From CAZKRU01 sp964555235 (GTDB lineage Bacteria > Verrucomicrobiota > Verrucomicrobiia > Methylacidiphilales > CAMAQI01), in assembly GCA_964555235.1 (NCBI GenBank), contig CAZKRU010000026.1:1-49790 (forward strand): a stretch of 49,790 nt of DNA, given 5' to 3'. The first letter of the stretch is position 1; each line of letters opens with the position of its first letter. The notes under the pieces are model-generated. The model saw only the letters and a program-made list of their open reading frames with translations. It was not told the origin of the DNA and ran no database searches. Both the position numbers and the translations under genes were made by a program. Below, in pieces: positions 8,796 through 16,257 of the stretch.

Positions 8796-9818
8796 CTATT
8801 TCGATGACCAAATGGGAATATCTGCACGAAAGATCCGACTGATCATTCGAACTTTATTCCCGACAATGTTCCCGGGCTTTGCATCTAAGACTTCTTGTAA
8901 TTTTTGAAGATCCTTCTCTAACTCAGAGGTACGTTGGAATAATTGGGACAATCCAAAGTTCGGCGGATTTTGTTGGTTTCCGATTTTTAAAAACGAGGCC
9001 TCATCGACGGCAACCATCACAACCTCCACCAGCGGCGGAAGTCGATTTTGAGTTGAAAGAATGGGATCGTTAGAAGAAGAACGCCGGGAGTCATATTCAT
9101 AGTCAGGCGCCAACGGGTCCTTCTCCGCATAGGAAACTTTCTTGATCGATGATTTTGGAAGAATGACCAATGCAACAATGTTCTCAGCAATCGCATGAAC
9201 CGCAGGGGTTGGCTGACTCAAAGGCGAGAGAAACCAGTTATTTGGATTCAAACCGGAAGCGGTTTGATAGACCGTCATTTTTTGTGTCGGCTGCACCCAT
9301 TGCATTAACCGATAGCGATACCGATCCGGCGTTGAATGAGAGAGCTCGCTTAAAAAAGCGGGCCGAGAGGGATCCTTATTATATTCAATAAAGAACCCAC
9401 AGGAATTGAGGGCACTGTCGAGACCAACAAAGACATTATCCGAATATCCGAGCGGCGCCTGAAAAAAAATAGAATGAGTAACCTGATGAATCTTTGCATT
9501 CAACAGCGACTTTCCCGAGATAAAATGCAGCTCCGACTTTCTTAAATATTGCGTCGGCTTTGCCGTGTCATCATATCCCCAATAGCTATTCAACGTCGCC
9601 TGACTGATGCACTGCGTCATCGATCCAAAAGCAGAACGGGCCGCTTGAAAGGATTCGATTTTCGCTGATGAATTTTTCCAAGCGTTGCTTGTTTGTTGAG
9701 TCACTCCAAAGATAATCCCCAAAATCATTACCAGGATCACAGTCGCCAACATCACCTCCACCAAGGTAAATGCCCGCTTCGACTGAGAGCCTTTGCCGTA
9801 TAAACGCATTTCAGTCAT
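8796..9818 (-). CDS. GspJ-like pseudopilin, Verru_Chthon cassette protein C
   Basis: A 340-residue protein with a type IV pilin-like leader, KRAFTLVEVMLATVILVMIL (residues 14-33), including Glu at mature position 5. This is the typical GspJ/PilW leader. A helix (SFQAARSAFGSMTQCISQATL) and a beta-rich globular domain follow, which fits GspJ though it is longer than the usual 200 residues. The ATG overlaps the stop of the upstream gene (ATGA), and its own stop lies eight bases before the next start, so the set is translated as a unit. It is expected to be an inner-membrane minor pseudopilin processed by the prepilin peptidase, which is not encoded in this window. It corresponds to Verru_Chthon cassette protein C by size. 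Confidence 0.85.
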   Translation of the reverse strand: MTEMRLYGKGSQSKRAFTLVEVMLATVILVMILGIIFGVTQQTSNAWKNSSAKIESFQAARSAFGSMTQCISQATLNSYWGYDDTAKPTQYLRKSELHFISGKSLLNAKIHQVTHSIFFQAPLGYSDNVFVGLDSALNSCGFFIEYNKDPSRPAFLSELSHSTPDRYRYRLMQWVQPTQKMTVYQTASGLNPNNWFLSPLSQPTPAVHAIAENIVALVILPKSSIKKVSYAEKDPLAPDYEYDSRRSSSNDPILSTQNRLPPLVEVVMVAVDEASFLKIGNQQNPPNFGLSQLFQRTSELEKDLQKLQEVLDAKPGNIVGNKVRMISRIFRADIPIWSSK

Positions 9819-10252
9819 AGGGGCGAGTTTGCAACGACAATGGGAAACGAATTAGTAACCGCAGGGTTGGAAATATTAGTAATTTCCACGATGACGATCT
9901 TTGCGACGCCCGTGGATAAAAGCCTGGCAGAGGAGATCTCCAACGGTTTTTGAGTCACCACGGCTTTGTAAATAATCTCAGGACTTCCTGCCGCAATCTC
10001 AGCACCCTGTTCATTATAAAAATAGGTTTTCGAATTCTCGAGGTTTTGATTCTGTAGAAAGGAATCGCGACATAAGGTTTGCACGATCTGGGATTCCATA
10101 TGAATCTTCAATGCGCTGCGAAACGTCGACAGCGCAATCGGAATCAGCCCCAGTACACTCACCAAGGCAAAACTGACAATTCCCAAAGCGAGGACCGATT
10201 CCACCAAACTAAAACCACCCCTCGCTCTGACTGTGCTTAACGAGTACTTCAT
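9815..10252 (-). CDS. GspI-like pseudopilin, Verru_Chthon cassette protein B
   Basis: A 145-residue protein with the leader RGGFSLVESVLALGIVSFAL (residues 11-30), cleavable after Gly and with Glu at mature position 5, close to GspI/PilV leaders. The small soluble part (residues 50-145) ends with a beta-rich segment and fits GspI in size. It starts three bases after the stop of the small CBM-like gene and overlaps the GspJ-like gene by ATGA. The order I-J-K followed by H-like resembles the minor pseudopilin genes of type II secretion systems, where I, J and K form the tip complex. It corresponds to Verru_Chthon cassette protein B. Confidence 0.85.
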   Translation of the reverse strand: MKYSLSTVRARGGFSLVESVLALGIVSFALVSVLGLIPIALSTFRSALKIHMESQIVQTLCRDSFLQNQNLENSKTYFYNEQGAEIAAGSPEIIYKAVVTQKPLEISSARLLSTGVAKIVIVEITNISNPAVTNSFPIVVANSPL

Positions 10253-10255
10253 TAC

Positions 10256-10819
10256 TCAATGCGCCGCTTGAATGCTTTTCACCAGGAAAGATCCGGCTTC
10301 CGGAGGGGTCAGCGCGAAAACATTGATTGCAATGACCCTGGCAGGATCCAATTCAAATCCTTTCGCCGCTTTTTTCTTACTTCCAAATGAAACGACAACT
10401 TCCTTCGTTTCGGCCGGCAACACTTTCACCGAAGCACTCGTCATCCACGGCTCCTTATTGCTGGCATCCGGAGCATTATCCGCCCTCACGGAAAGGTTCA
10501 GAACACTTTGCCCTGAATTATAAACCACGACGACGACTTTTGCATATCCCGTCAGATCCCACCCCCGCTTTTTCCCTTCGGTGATAAAAGAAGCCCCAGG
10601 ATAACCGCTACCACTCCCTTCGAAGGCAACATTGATGCCATTAATTCCGTCATGCGGAACGATCGAGACCGTTGACTTTTTCCCTTTGATCAAACTCAGA
10701 TTCGGTTCAACTTTTAAGTCAATCAGCTCTCCTGTTTCTGGGGGGACTACCCCTTGAGCATAGCTAGAAAAGGTGAGATTCAAGTAAATCAGACTGATTA
10801 GAAGACATGTGGTTTTCAT
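10256..10819 (-). CDS. Small exported carbohydrate-binding-like protein
   Basis: A 187-residue protein with a signal peptide (MKTTCLLISLIYLNLTFSSY, cut near AQG). The mature part is a single beta-sandwich-like domain with GWDLTGYAKVVVVVYN, LSVRADNA, LPAETKEVVVSFG and VIAINVF. The same signposts, in the same order, occur in residues 97-194 of the GH16-like protein of this operon and resemble the CBM-like domain of beta-agarases. No catalytic domain is attached. It is the first gene of the pseudopilin operon, three bases before the GspI-like gene. Being co-expressed with pilin-like proteins, it may bind a polysaccharide or the pseudopilus tip. That role is inference. Confidence 0.75.
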   Translation of the reverse strand: MKTTCLLISLIYLNLTFSSYAQGVVPPETGELIDLKVEPNLSLIKGKKSTVSIVPHDGINGINVAFEGSGSGYPGASFITEGKKRGWDLTGYAKVVVVVYNSGQSVLNLSVRADNAPDASNKEPWMTSASVKVLPAETKEVVVSFGSKKKAAKGFELDPARVIAINVFALTPPEAGSFLVKSIQAAH

Positions 10820-10848
10820 TTTTAGCTCTCTCGGATTAATTTTGGGTT

Positions 10849-10877
10849 AATAAATTCACTCAATAAAAACTTGTCCA
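10849..10877 (-). promoter_or_regulatory. Possible promoter of the pseudopilin operon
   Basis: Reading the minus strand, TGGACA (10872-10877) and TTTATT (10849-10854) are 17 bases apart, about 30 bases before the ATG at 10819. Each hexamer departs from the sigma-70 consensus by one or two bases. The 113-base gap to the GH4 gene is AT-rich. This is a weak, eye-made prediction. Confidence 0.3.
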
Positions 10878-10932
10878 GAAAACGCCTACGTCATCGATAA
10901 TAGATATTACATAGCGCGCATCATAATTGCAA

Positions 10933-12360
10933 TTAATATAGCTGCATCTGAGGCCCGGCGACCATCTCGGCAGACGGCGCTCCGATTTTCGATTCCTCTT
11001 CTTCAGGCCAATCTAAAAGCGCTTCTTTTTCTGCTTCGAATAGATCGGCAATCACTGCTTTCGCGGTCGCTATGGAATTGACCAGAGGATCCATCGCCAG
11101 CGCTCGCAGCAGAAGATTTCGATCCCTCAACATCACTGCCTGAATGGTTAATTCATGCAGATCAAGAATGTTCATTTGCAACGACCTCAGGCCGAGCGGA
11201 AAATCTCCGACCGGTAGGGGACGTGGACCATTTCGATCCAACTGACATTCCATTTCCAGAAAAGCATCGTCCGGAAGATTTCCAACGGGCTTCTCCCCTT
11301 TCACCACGCAATCCTGATTGGTACGATTAATATAATAAGTCCGTCCATCTTCCACCAACATCGTGTGAATGATATCCGTGGCGTGATCCGATTGATATCG
11401 TTGATGAAAATCATCCATCGATTTTTCCCCTGAAACGTACTCCCCAATTTCTTTCCACATGGCGGCTGTACTCTCTTCCCGCTCGTCGCTATCGAAAACC
11501 GTCAACGGAGCAATCGGCTCATGAATCGCTGCACGTCCCTGGTAGTAGGGAACATATTCTTTGGTGTGTCCCGTGCAGGTCGGGATCGCTCCAAAAACAT
11601 CCGCCAACTGAGCCGTGATAAAATTATTATAACGCGCCTTTGAATGACCCTGATCCTTTTCCGTCGTGGAGGCCGCTTGAAACGCCTGTTGGATTCGAGG
11701 CATCACATTCTCCCCGTGAAGTTCTGCCTTCAACATCCAAGTAAAGTGATTCACTCCCGCAATTCTCAGATCGAAGTCTTTGCTCTGATCCACACTCTCT
11801 CCTATCAACTCCAAATAACCGAGTTTCTTCTTTGGCATGTGATGGGTATCACAAAGCGCAAAGGTCTTCGCTTTGGAGTGACGCATCAACCCGATTCCCA
11901 TGATGGCCGACGGATTCACGTAGTTAATCAACCAGGCATTCGGACAGATCTCTTCCACCGCATGGGCAATTTCAAGGATCTTCGGAAACTCCCGCATCGT
12001 CCGGAAGACGCCCCCGGGCCCAATCGTATCCCCTGAACACATTCGAATCCCATATTTTGCTGAAATCTGACAGTCAATCTTGCGATAGTAGGCGTTTTTC
12101 TCAGAAAAACTGAGAAGCACAAAATCAGCCCCAGGAAGTGCTTCGCGATAGTCGGAATAGCCCTCGACGCGGGTTCCAGAACCGGAACTTTCCGCAGACA
12201 TTTGAGCGAGTCGCGTCATCTTGTCGAGGTGATCGGGATTCGTATCCACCAAGGCCAAAGTGCACCCTTTCAATCCCGGCAATTGATTTGCAGCCCAGAC
12301 GGCCTGACGCCCAAAAAAGAGACTTCCCGCTCCAACGATGACGATCTTTGTCGATTTCAC
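10933..12360 (-). CDS. GH4 family glycosidase (alpha-galactosidase/glucosidase-like)
   Basis: A 475-residue NAD- and Mn-dependent glycosidase of family GH4. The Rossmann start is KIVIVGAGSLFFG (residues 5-17), the NAD-binding acidic end LVDTNP is at residues 38-42, and the substrate and metal sites are visible as DTIGPGGVF (111-119), N149-P150, C170 in FALCDTHH, and H205 in GVNHFTW. Members act on alpha- or beta-linked sugars or uronides by oxidation at C3 and elimination. The TTG at 12396 is possible, but GTG 12360 preceded by GGGAG at seven bases is more likely. It is divergent from an AraC-type regulator, probably its controller. It ends 113 bases upstream of the pseudopilin operon on the same strand, so read-through is possible. 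Confidence 0.88.
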   Translation of the reverse strand: MKSTKIVIVGAGSLFFGRQAVWAANQLPGLKGCTLALVDTNPDHLDKMTRLAQMSAESSGSGTRVEGYSDYREALPGADFVLLSFSEKNAYYRKIDCQISAKYGIRMCSGDTIGPGGVFRTMREFPKILEIAHAVEEICPNAWLINYVNPSAIMGIGLMRHSKAKTFALCDTHHMPKKKLGYLELIGESVDQSKDFDLRIAGVNHFTWMLKAELHGENVMPRIQQAFQAASTTEKDQGHSKARYNNFITAQLADVFGAIPTCTGHTKEYVPYYQGRAAIHEPIAPLTVFDSDEREESTAAMWKEIGEYVSGEKSMDDFHQRYQSDHATDIIHTMLVEDGRTYYINRTNQDCVVKGEKPVGNLPDDAFLEMECQLDRNGPRPLPVGDFPLGLRSLQMNILDLHELTIQAVMLRDRNLLLRALAMDPLVNSIATAKAVIADLFEAEKEALLDWPEEEESKIGAPSAEMVAGPQMQLY

Positions 12361-12380
12361 TTTTAAACTCCCGTTAGGTT

Positions 12381-12396
12381 TTAAGTTGCAACTCAA
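12381..12396. promoter_or_regulatory. Palindrome in the GH4/AraC divergent control region
   Basis: The 91-base region between the divergent GH4 and AraC-type genes holds the perfect palindrome AGTTGCAACT (12384-12393), extended to 16 bases with one mismatched pair. A second TTGCA half lies at 12455. It is a candidate operator for the adjacent regulator. No footprint evidence exists. Confidence 0.35.
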
Positions 12397-12451
12397 GCTA
12401 ACGTAGGACTAGGATGGTCTCAAATAAAATGATGTAGCATTCCAAGCATTT

Positions 12452-13309
12452 ATGTTGCAGCACAAAAAGAAAATTGTTTTTCGATTTAACCACGAAACCC
12501 CCATCAACCTCCCTTTGGCGGTGCGATCTTGTGGAACCTATTCCCTCGTTCCTCATCTTCCGCCAGAACCCCCCTTTCAGAAGTGGTTTTGTGAAATTTT
12601 CTGGAGCGTCAAAGGGAGTGGTGAATTTGAGTTGGACGGATCCAAAATTGTGGTGAAGGAAAATGAAATTTTCTATCACCTGCCGGGCGAAATCCACACC
12701 ATCCGACCGTTAACCACTCCTTGGACCTATCACTGGTTGACTCTCGATCACAATCTTGCCCCCAAGTGGTTGGAGACTTTCGGCTTCTTAAAAAGGCCCT
12801 TCCCCGCCAACCATTGTCCGACCGCACTTTTCAAATCGCTTCAGGCTTCTCTTCGGGAAGGAACCCTCCAGGGAGAACGTCGCGCCTCGCATCTGGCTCA
12901 TGCCATCTTATTGTCAGCCACTGAAAAAATCTACACGCGCTCGGAATCCCGAAACACCTTATGTCAGGAGTGTAAAAGGATTATGGACAATCACTACATC
13001 GAACCTCAGCTCAACATCAATACGATTGCAACAAAACTCCGAGTTCATCGCGCCACCCTTTTCAGATCTTTTTTAACGGCTTACGGAATCACTCCCTCCC
13101 ACTACCTTCAAAGCAGACGACTCCATCACGCGATCGAATTATTAAAACAAGGAAACCTCCAGGTTCAAGAAGTCACCGTCCAAGTGGGTATGACCGATCC
13201 GAACTATCTCACCCGACTCATTCGAAAAGTCACCGGCATGTCGCCACAACTTCTCCGCTCTCGATTAACCAAGACGCATCGACGAACGAAGAAGCCAGAA
13301 AGTTTTTAA
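12452..13309 (+). CDS. AraC-family transcriptional regulator
   Basis: A 285-residue regulator. The N-terminal part (about 20-110) looks like the cupin sensor domain of AraC proteins (GSGEFELDGSKIVVKENEIFY, HLPGEIHTI, with the histidines and glycine turns of a sugar-sensing cupin). The C-terminal part (about 170-275) is the double helix-turn-helix DNA-binding domain: INTIATKLRVHRATLFRSF is the first, and VQEVTVQVGMTDPNYLTRLI with the typical FxR-like end the second. It is divergent from the GH4 glycosidase gene, which suggests sugar-responsive control of that gene and perhaps of the operon beyond it. Confidence 0.88.
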   Translation: MLQHKKKIVFRFNHETPINLPLAVRSCGTYSLVPHLPPEPPFQKWFCEIFWSVKGSGEFELDGSKIVVKENEIFYHLPGEIHTIRPLTTPWTYHWLTLDHNLAPKWLETFGFLKRPFPANHCPTALFKSLQASLREGTLQGERRASHLAHAILLSATEKIYTRSESRNTLCQECKRIMDNHYIEPQLNINTIATKLRVHRATLFRSFLTAYGITPSHYLQSRRLHHAIELLKQGNLQVQEVTVQVGMTDPNYLTRLIRKVTGMSPQLLRSRLTKTHRRTKKPESF

Positions 13310-13337
13310 GTTTACCGAAAAAGTCACTTTTGGTCAC

Positions 13338-13367
13338 TTGACATCACAAGGGATGGTAGACTAAAAT
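13338..13367 (+). promoter_or_regulatory. Promoter of nrdR with overlapping inverted repeat
   Basis: TTGACA (13338-13343) is a perfect -35 element. TAAAAT (13362-13367) follows after 18 bases as a good -10. The inverted repeat GTAGACT (13356-13362) / AGTCTAC (13372-13378) straddles the -10 and could be an operator. It does not match the NrdR box I know. Confidence 0.5.
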
Positions 13368-13388
13368 CCTCAGTCTACTAAATCCTGT

Positions 13389-13865
13389 ATGCGCTGCCCT
13401 AAATGCCGTGGAAACGAGGACAAGGTCATTGACTCACGACCTTGGAAAGACGGCGCGGTCATTCGCCGCCGCCGTGAATGTCTCGAATGCGAATATCGGT
13501 TTACCACTTACGAGGAAATCGAGCGTGAGGATCTTCGCGTCGTAAAACGGGATGGCCGCTATGAAGCCTTTGATCGCCGCAAATTAATCTCCGGCGTGGA
13601 AAAAGCCTGCGAGAAACGCCCGATCCGAAAAGAACAGATCGATCGCCTCGTCGATGACATGACCGAAGCGCTTGAGAAAGAATATAACGGAGAGATCCCA
13701 ACGCTTGCGATTGGCGAACAAGTCATGCAACGAATCCGAAATCTCGACGAGGTTGCCTACGTTCGATTTGCCTCCGTCTATCGGAAATTTCGAGACATTC
13801 AGGAATTTATCAACGAAGTCCAAAACATCAACCCGGTGCTCCCGCCACCCACAAACCCCGTATGA
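13389..13865 (+). CDS. nrdR: Transcriptional repressor NrdR
   Basis: A 158-residue protein of the normal NrdR length. A zinc ribbon uses C3, C6, C31 and C34 (MRCPKC and CLEC), followed by the ATP-cone domain (VVKRDGRYEAFDRRKLISGV). The end VAYVRFASVYRKFRDIQEF is highly typical. NrdR senses ATP/dATP and represses ribonucleotide reductase genes; no nrd gene lies in this window. It overlaps the next gene by four bases (ATGA), suggesting a small operon with the unknown gene and the HIT protein. Confidence 0.97.
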   Translation: MRCPKCRGNEDKVIDSRPWKDGAVIRRRRECLECEYRFTTYEEIEREDLRVVKRDGRYEAFDRRKLISGVEKACEKRPIRKEQIDRLVDDMTEALEKEYNGEIPTLAIGEQVMQRIRNLDEVAYVRFASVYRKFRDIQEFINEVQNINPVLPPPTNPV

Positions 13866-14416
13866 TTGGATTCCCCAACGAACTCCCCTGCGTCCTCTGG
13901 CATGGAGGCCGACCACTTCCTCTCAACCTCGAGTGGATTACCGCTTCCGTCGAAATCACCGCCTACCGAGCGAGCGAATCCCAATGGGCCTGGTCCGCAG
14001 ATGTCGCCCATGCGATGCGACTCTATTTTCGTCAGGAATTTCAATACGCCACGATTACTCCCTCCGAGCTCGTGGAACTCATGCGTCAAACCCTTCAGGC
14101 ACTCGGCAAGGATGAAATGGCCCGCATGGCACAGTTGGCTCCTCCCCGCACTTCCATCTATCTCCCGGAAATTGCACACCGCGCGGGAATGGAACTGGCT
14201 TTCTTCGGACTTCTGCGCGAGCAACTCCACGAAGTTCTCGATGCCCATGTCTCACTGGTTCGACTTCAAGGAGTTCGTCAATGCGCGAAGCTTCTCGACG
14301 GTGCCGGCCGCTGGCGACGCTCCTGCAGCGCCATCAGCACTCAAATCGAGCTCTTCGCTCAAGCATGCGTTCAAGAAAAGCAGGCGCTTGAGACCGAAAT
14401 TCTCCTCGCTCCCTGA
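13862..14416 (+). CDS. Unknown protein coupled to nrdR
   Basis: A 184-residue protein of no family that I recognise. It starts within the nrdR stop codon (ATGA overlap) and is 14 bases before the HIT gene, so it is very likely translated. The N-terminal half is beta-rich (LPCVLWHGGRPLPLNLEWI). The second half is helical with ITPSELVELMRQTLQALGKDEM, a stretch that recalls short regulatory helical domains, and several Arg/Leu-rich helices (LREQLHEVLDAHVSLVRLQG). No signal peptide or membrane segment. A 207-codon open frame in another phase (13866-14489) runs through it and into the HIT gene, and is judged a shadow. Confidence 0.7.
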   Translation: MIGFPNELPCVLWHGGRPLPLNLEWITASVEITAYRASESQWAWSADVAHAMRLYFRQEFQYATITPSELVELMRQTLQALGKDEMARMAQLAPPRTSIYLPEIAHRAGMELAFFGLLREQLHEVLDAHVSLVRLQGVRQCAKLLDGAGRWRRSCSAISTQIELFAQACVQEKQALETEILLAP

Positions 14417-14430
14417 AATTCGGGTCCCTC

Positions 14431-14772
14431 ATGCCAACCCTCTTCGAAAAAATTATCGCTCGCGAAATTCCGGCGACGATCGTTCATGAGGACTCCAAAT
14501 GCATCGCCTTTCGCGACATTAATCCACAAGCGCCTCAGCATTTTCTGATCATCCCCAAGAAACCGATCCCGCGTGTGGCACTCGCCGAATCCAAGGATGC
14601 CGCCCTGCTCGGACATCTCCTCCTCGTTGCGGGAAATCTTGCACGAACGGAAGGGTTTTCAGAAAACGGATTTCGCCTCGTGATTAACAATGGCCCCGAT
14701 GGAGGAGAAGCCGTTCCCCATCTTCATGTGCATCTCCTGGCCGGACGTCAGATGAACTGGCCTCCGGGATAA
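14431..14772 (+). CDS. HIT family (HINT-type) nucleotide phosphohydrolase
   Basis: A 113-residue protein of full HINT length. It starts with TLFEKIIAREIPATIVHED, contains FRDINPQAPQHFLIIPKKPI, and ends with the histidine triad H97-L-H99-V-H101. Such proteins hydrolyse adenosine phosphoramidates or related nucleotides, with the middle His of the triad as nucleophile. The end NWPPG is characteristic of HINT proteins. It is the last gene of the nrdR cluster and faces the exported-protein gene at 14792 convergently. Confidence 0.95.
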   Translation: MPTLFEKIIAREIPATIVHEDSKCIAFRDINPQAPQHFLIIPKKPIPRVALAESKDAALLGHLLLVAGNLARTEGFSENGFRLVINNGPDGGEAVPHLHVHLLAGRQMNWPPG

Positions 14773-14791
14773 AAGGACCGCCGCAGTTTCG

Positions 14792-15403
14792 CTATTTTTT
14801 TCGAATTACTCCCGAGACTGGAGGATTTTTGGGGGTAGGGGATGAGGGGTCTTCGGAGGTAGAATCTACCGGCACAATCACTCGAGCCTGACGCCGAAAT
14901 TTGCTCCGAGGCAGAACTTGAGTTCCTGGTGTTTGCCCGGGTTGATTCATCACAGGAGTGCTCACCTGAATTGGAGGCGGAGGCATCGCCTCTCCCCCTT
15001 CCGAAGGAGCTCTTGAAGCAAAAAGGTTCGGGTCAAATTTAACTTCCGCCTTGTTATCCCCCTTCGTGAGCACCACGATCACTTCCAGAAGATTTGAATT
15101 ATCCAGAACGGTACTTACTTTCATTCCATCCGGAGCTTCATCCGGCGAAACAATCACCTTCTGCTGGGTCTTTTTGTTTTGAAGCGTCACATAGTACGCT
15201 TCCCCGATTTTGGAATATCCCGTCAGCACCAAATCATCCGCAAATCCCGTTTCCACCACCGCCACTTCGGGAGTCGGAAGAACAAAGGGAGACCGCTCCC
15301 ACATCGGCTGATAACGCTCCGTCGGAAAACTGGAAGGAATTGCCGCTTCCTCTGCCCATACGATGCCCAACAGAGTGAGCAGGAAAGAGAAAACGAGTTT
15401 CAT
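14792..15403 (-). CDS. Exported protein, proline-rich tail
   Basis: A 203-residue protein that I do not recognise. The start MKLVFSFLLTLLGIVWA is a signal peptide. The mature part has one beta-rich domain (about residues 45-120; FADDLVLTGYSKIGEAYYVT, LEVIVVLTKGDN) and then a Pro/Ser/Gln-rich tail with basic patches (RSKFRRQARVIVPVD). The size and layout recall small periplasmic pilus or secretion accessory proteins, but that is only an impression. It stands alone between convergent HIT and a divergent methyltransferase. Confidence 0.65.
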   Translation of the reverse strand: MKLVFSFLLTLLGIVWAEEAAIPSSFPTERYQPMWERSPFVLPTPEVAVVETGFADDLVLTGYSKIGEAYYVTLQNKKTQQKVIVSPDEAPDGMKVSTVLDNSNLLEVIVVLTKGDNKAEVKFDPNLFASRAPSEGGEAMPPPPIQVSTPVMNQPGQTPGTQVLPRSKFRRQARVIVPVDSTSEDPSSPTPKNPPVSGVIRKK

Positions 15404-15462
15404 TCAAGAAAACTAGCAGAACCTTGCGAAGAATACGAGATTTTTGAAAGGGAACCTTATTT

Positions 15463-15558
15463 CTCGCGCAGAGTCGTCGAGATCGCCAAGATAATTCCCC
15501 GAAAGAAATGATTAACAAAATTCAACCTCTGCGTTCTCAGCGAACTCTGCGCGAAAAA
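15463..15558. repeat. Hairpin repeat family 1, copy 2
   Basis: The left arm (15465 on, CGCGCAGAGTCGTCGAGA) pairs imperfectly with the right arm (15531-15553, GCGTTCTCAGCGAACTCTGC), and an A-tract follows. The right arm matches copy 1 and copy 3. If the methyltransferase gene were started at 15508, the repeat would be translated as its N-terminus, which argues for the start at 15562. Confidence 0.65.
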
Positions 15559-15561
15559 ATC

Positions 15562-16191
15562 ATGGCCAGGAATTTCGATCTCTTGGCCCCGTTCTATCGC
15601 CTCATGGAAGCCGTCCTGGCCGGATCGCTTGCCCAAAAAGCGCGCTTGGCTTGGATCGACTCCATTCCCGACGAAGGAAAGATTCTAATTTTAGGTGAAG
15701 GCCCTGGACGATTTCTCGAAGTACTCGTGCACCGATTTCCTCAACGAGAGATCACCTGTATTGATCTCAGTCCTTCCATGTTGGGAATCGCCGCTCGTTC
15801 GCTTCCGTCCCAGCATCGCGTTGAATTTCAAGTCGCTGACATCGCCACTTGGACGCCACCCCCCAATACCTACTCCGTCCTCGTGAGTCACTTTTTTTGG
15901 GACTGCTTTCCTCCAGAATCACTCACCCAACTAATCCCTCGTTTCGCAGATTCCCTTAAATCAGGCGGGATCTGGCTCATCACCGATTTTTCAATTCCCT
16001 CTCAAGGCAGTCTCCGCTGGCGCGCCCAAATCATTCACCGAATCATGTATCTCTTTTTCCGCTGCGTTACCGGAATCACCGCGAGCCAAGTGACTCCCTT
16101 GGATTCGTATTTGGAAACCGCACACCTCACCCTCGCCCAACGAAAAACTTTCAGTGGCGGACTCCTTCAAGCCGATTTATGGCAAAAATAA
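15562..16191 (+). CDS. Class I SAM-dependent methyltransferase
   Basis: A 209-residue methyltransferase. It starts MARNFDLLAPFYRLMEAVL, as in ubiquinone/menaquinone-type and related methyltransferases. Motif I is ILILGEGPGRFLEVL, the acidic ribose contact is CIDLSPSML, and a later motif is ADIATWTPPP. The post-motif segment GGIWLITDF is typical. An open frame extends to ATG 15508 through a repeat element; 15562 is chosen because similar proteins start at ARNFDLLAP. The C-terminal region has a hydrophobic patch (IMYLFFRCVTGI) that may touch the membrane or a lipid substrate. The substrate is unknown. Confidence 0.85.
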   Translation: MARNFDLLAPFYRLMEAVLAGSLAQKARLAWIDSIPDEGKILILGEGPGRFLEVLVHRFPQREITCIDLSPSMLGIAARSLPSQHRVEFQVADIATWTPPPNTYSVLVSHFFWDCFPPESLTQLIPRFADSLKSGGIWLITDFSIPSQGSLRWRAQIIHRIMYLFFRCVTGITASQVTPLDSYLETAHLTLAQRKTFSGGLLQADLWQK

Positions 16192-16192
16192 A

Positions 16193-16243
16193 TTTATCAG
16201 TCCTTGTGTGACTTTTGTGGCCAAATGATAAAGCCCTGATAAA
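16193..16243. repeat. Short inverted repeat around a family-2-like fragment
   Basis: TTTATCAG (16193-16200) pairs with CTGATAAA (16236-16243) across a 35-base loop. The loop contains TTGTGTGACTTTTGTGGC, which resembles one arm of the hairpin at 23170-23239. It may be a decayed copy of that element or a weak terminator between the methyltransferase and the helicase-nuclease genes. Confidence 0.35.
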
Positions 16244-16257
16244 ACCGTTCTGACGTC

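Noticed and set aside
13866..14489. 207-codon frame in another phase through the unknown gene after nrdR
   Set aside because: The 13862 frame has the ATGA coupling and ends before HIT; this one overlaps the HIT start by 59 bases and has unlikely composition.
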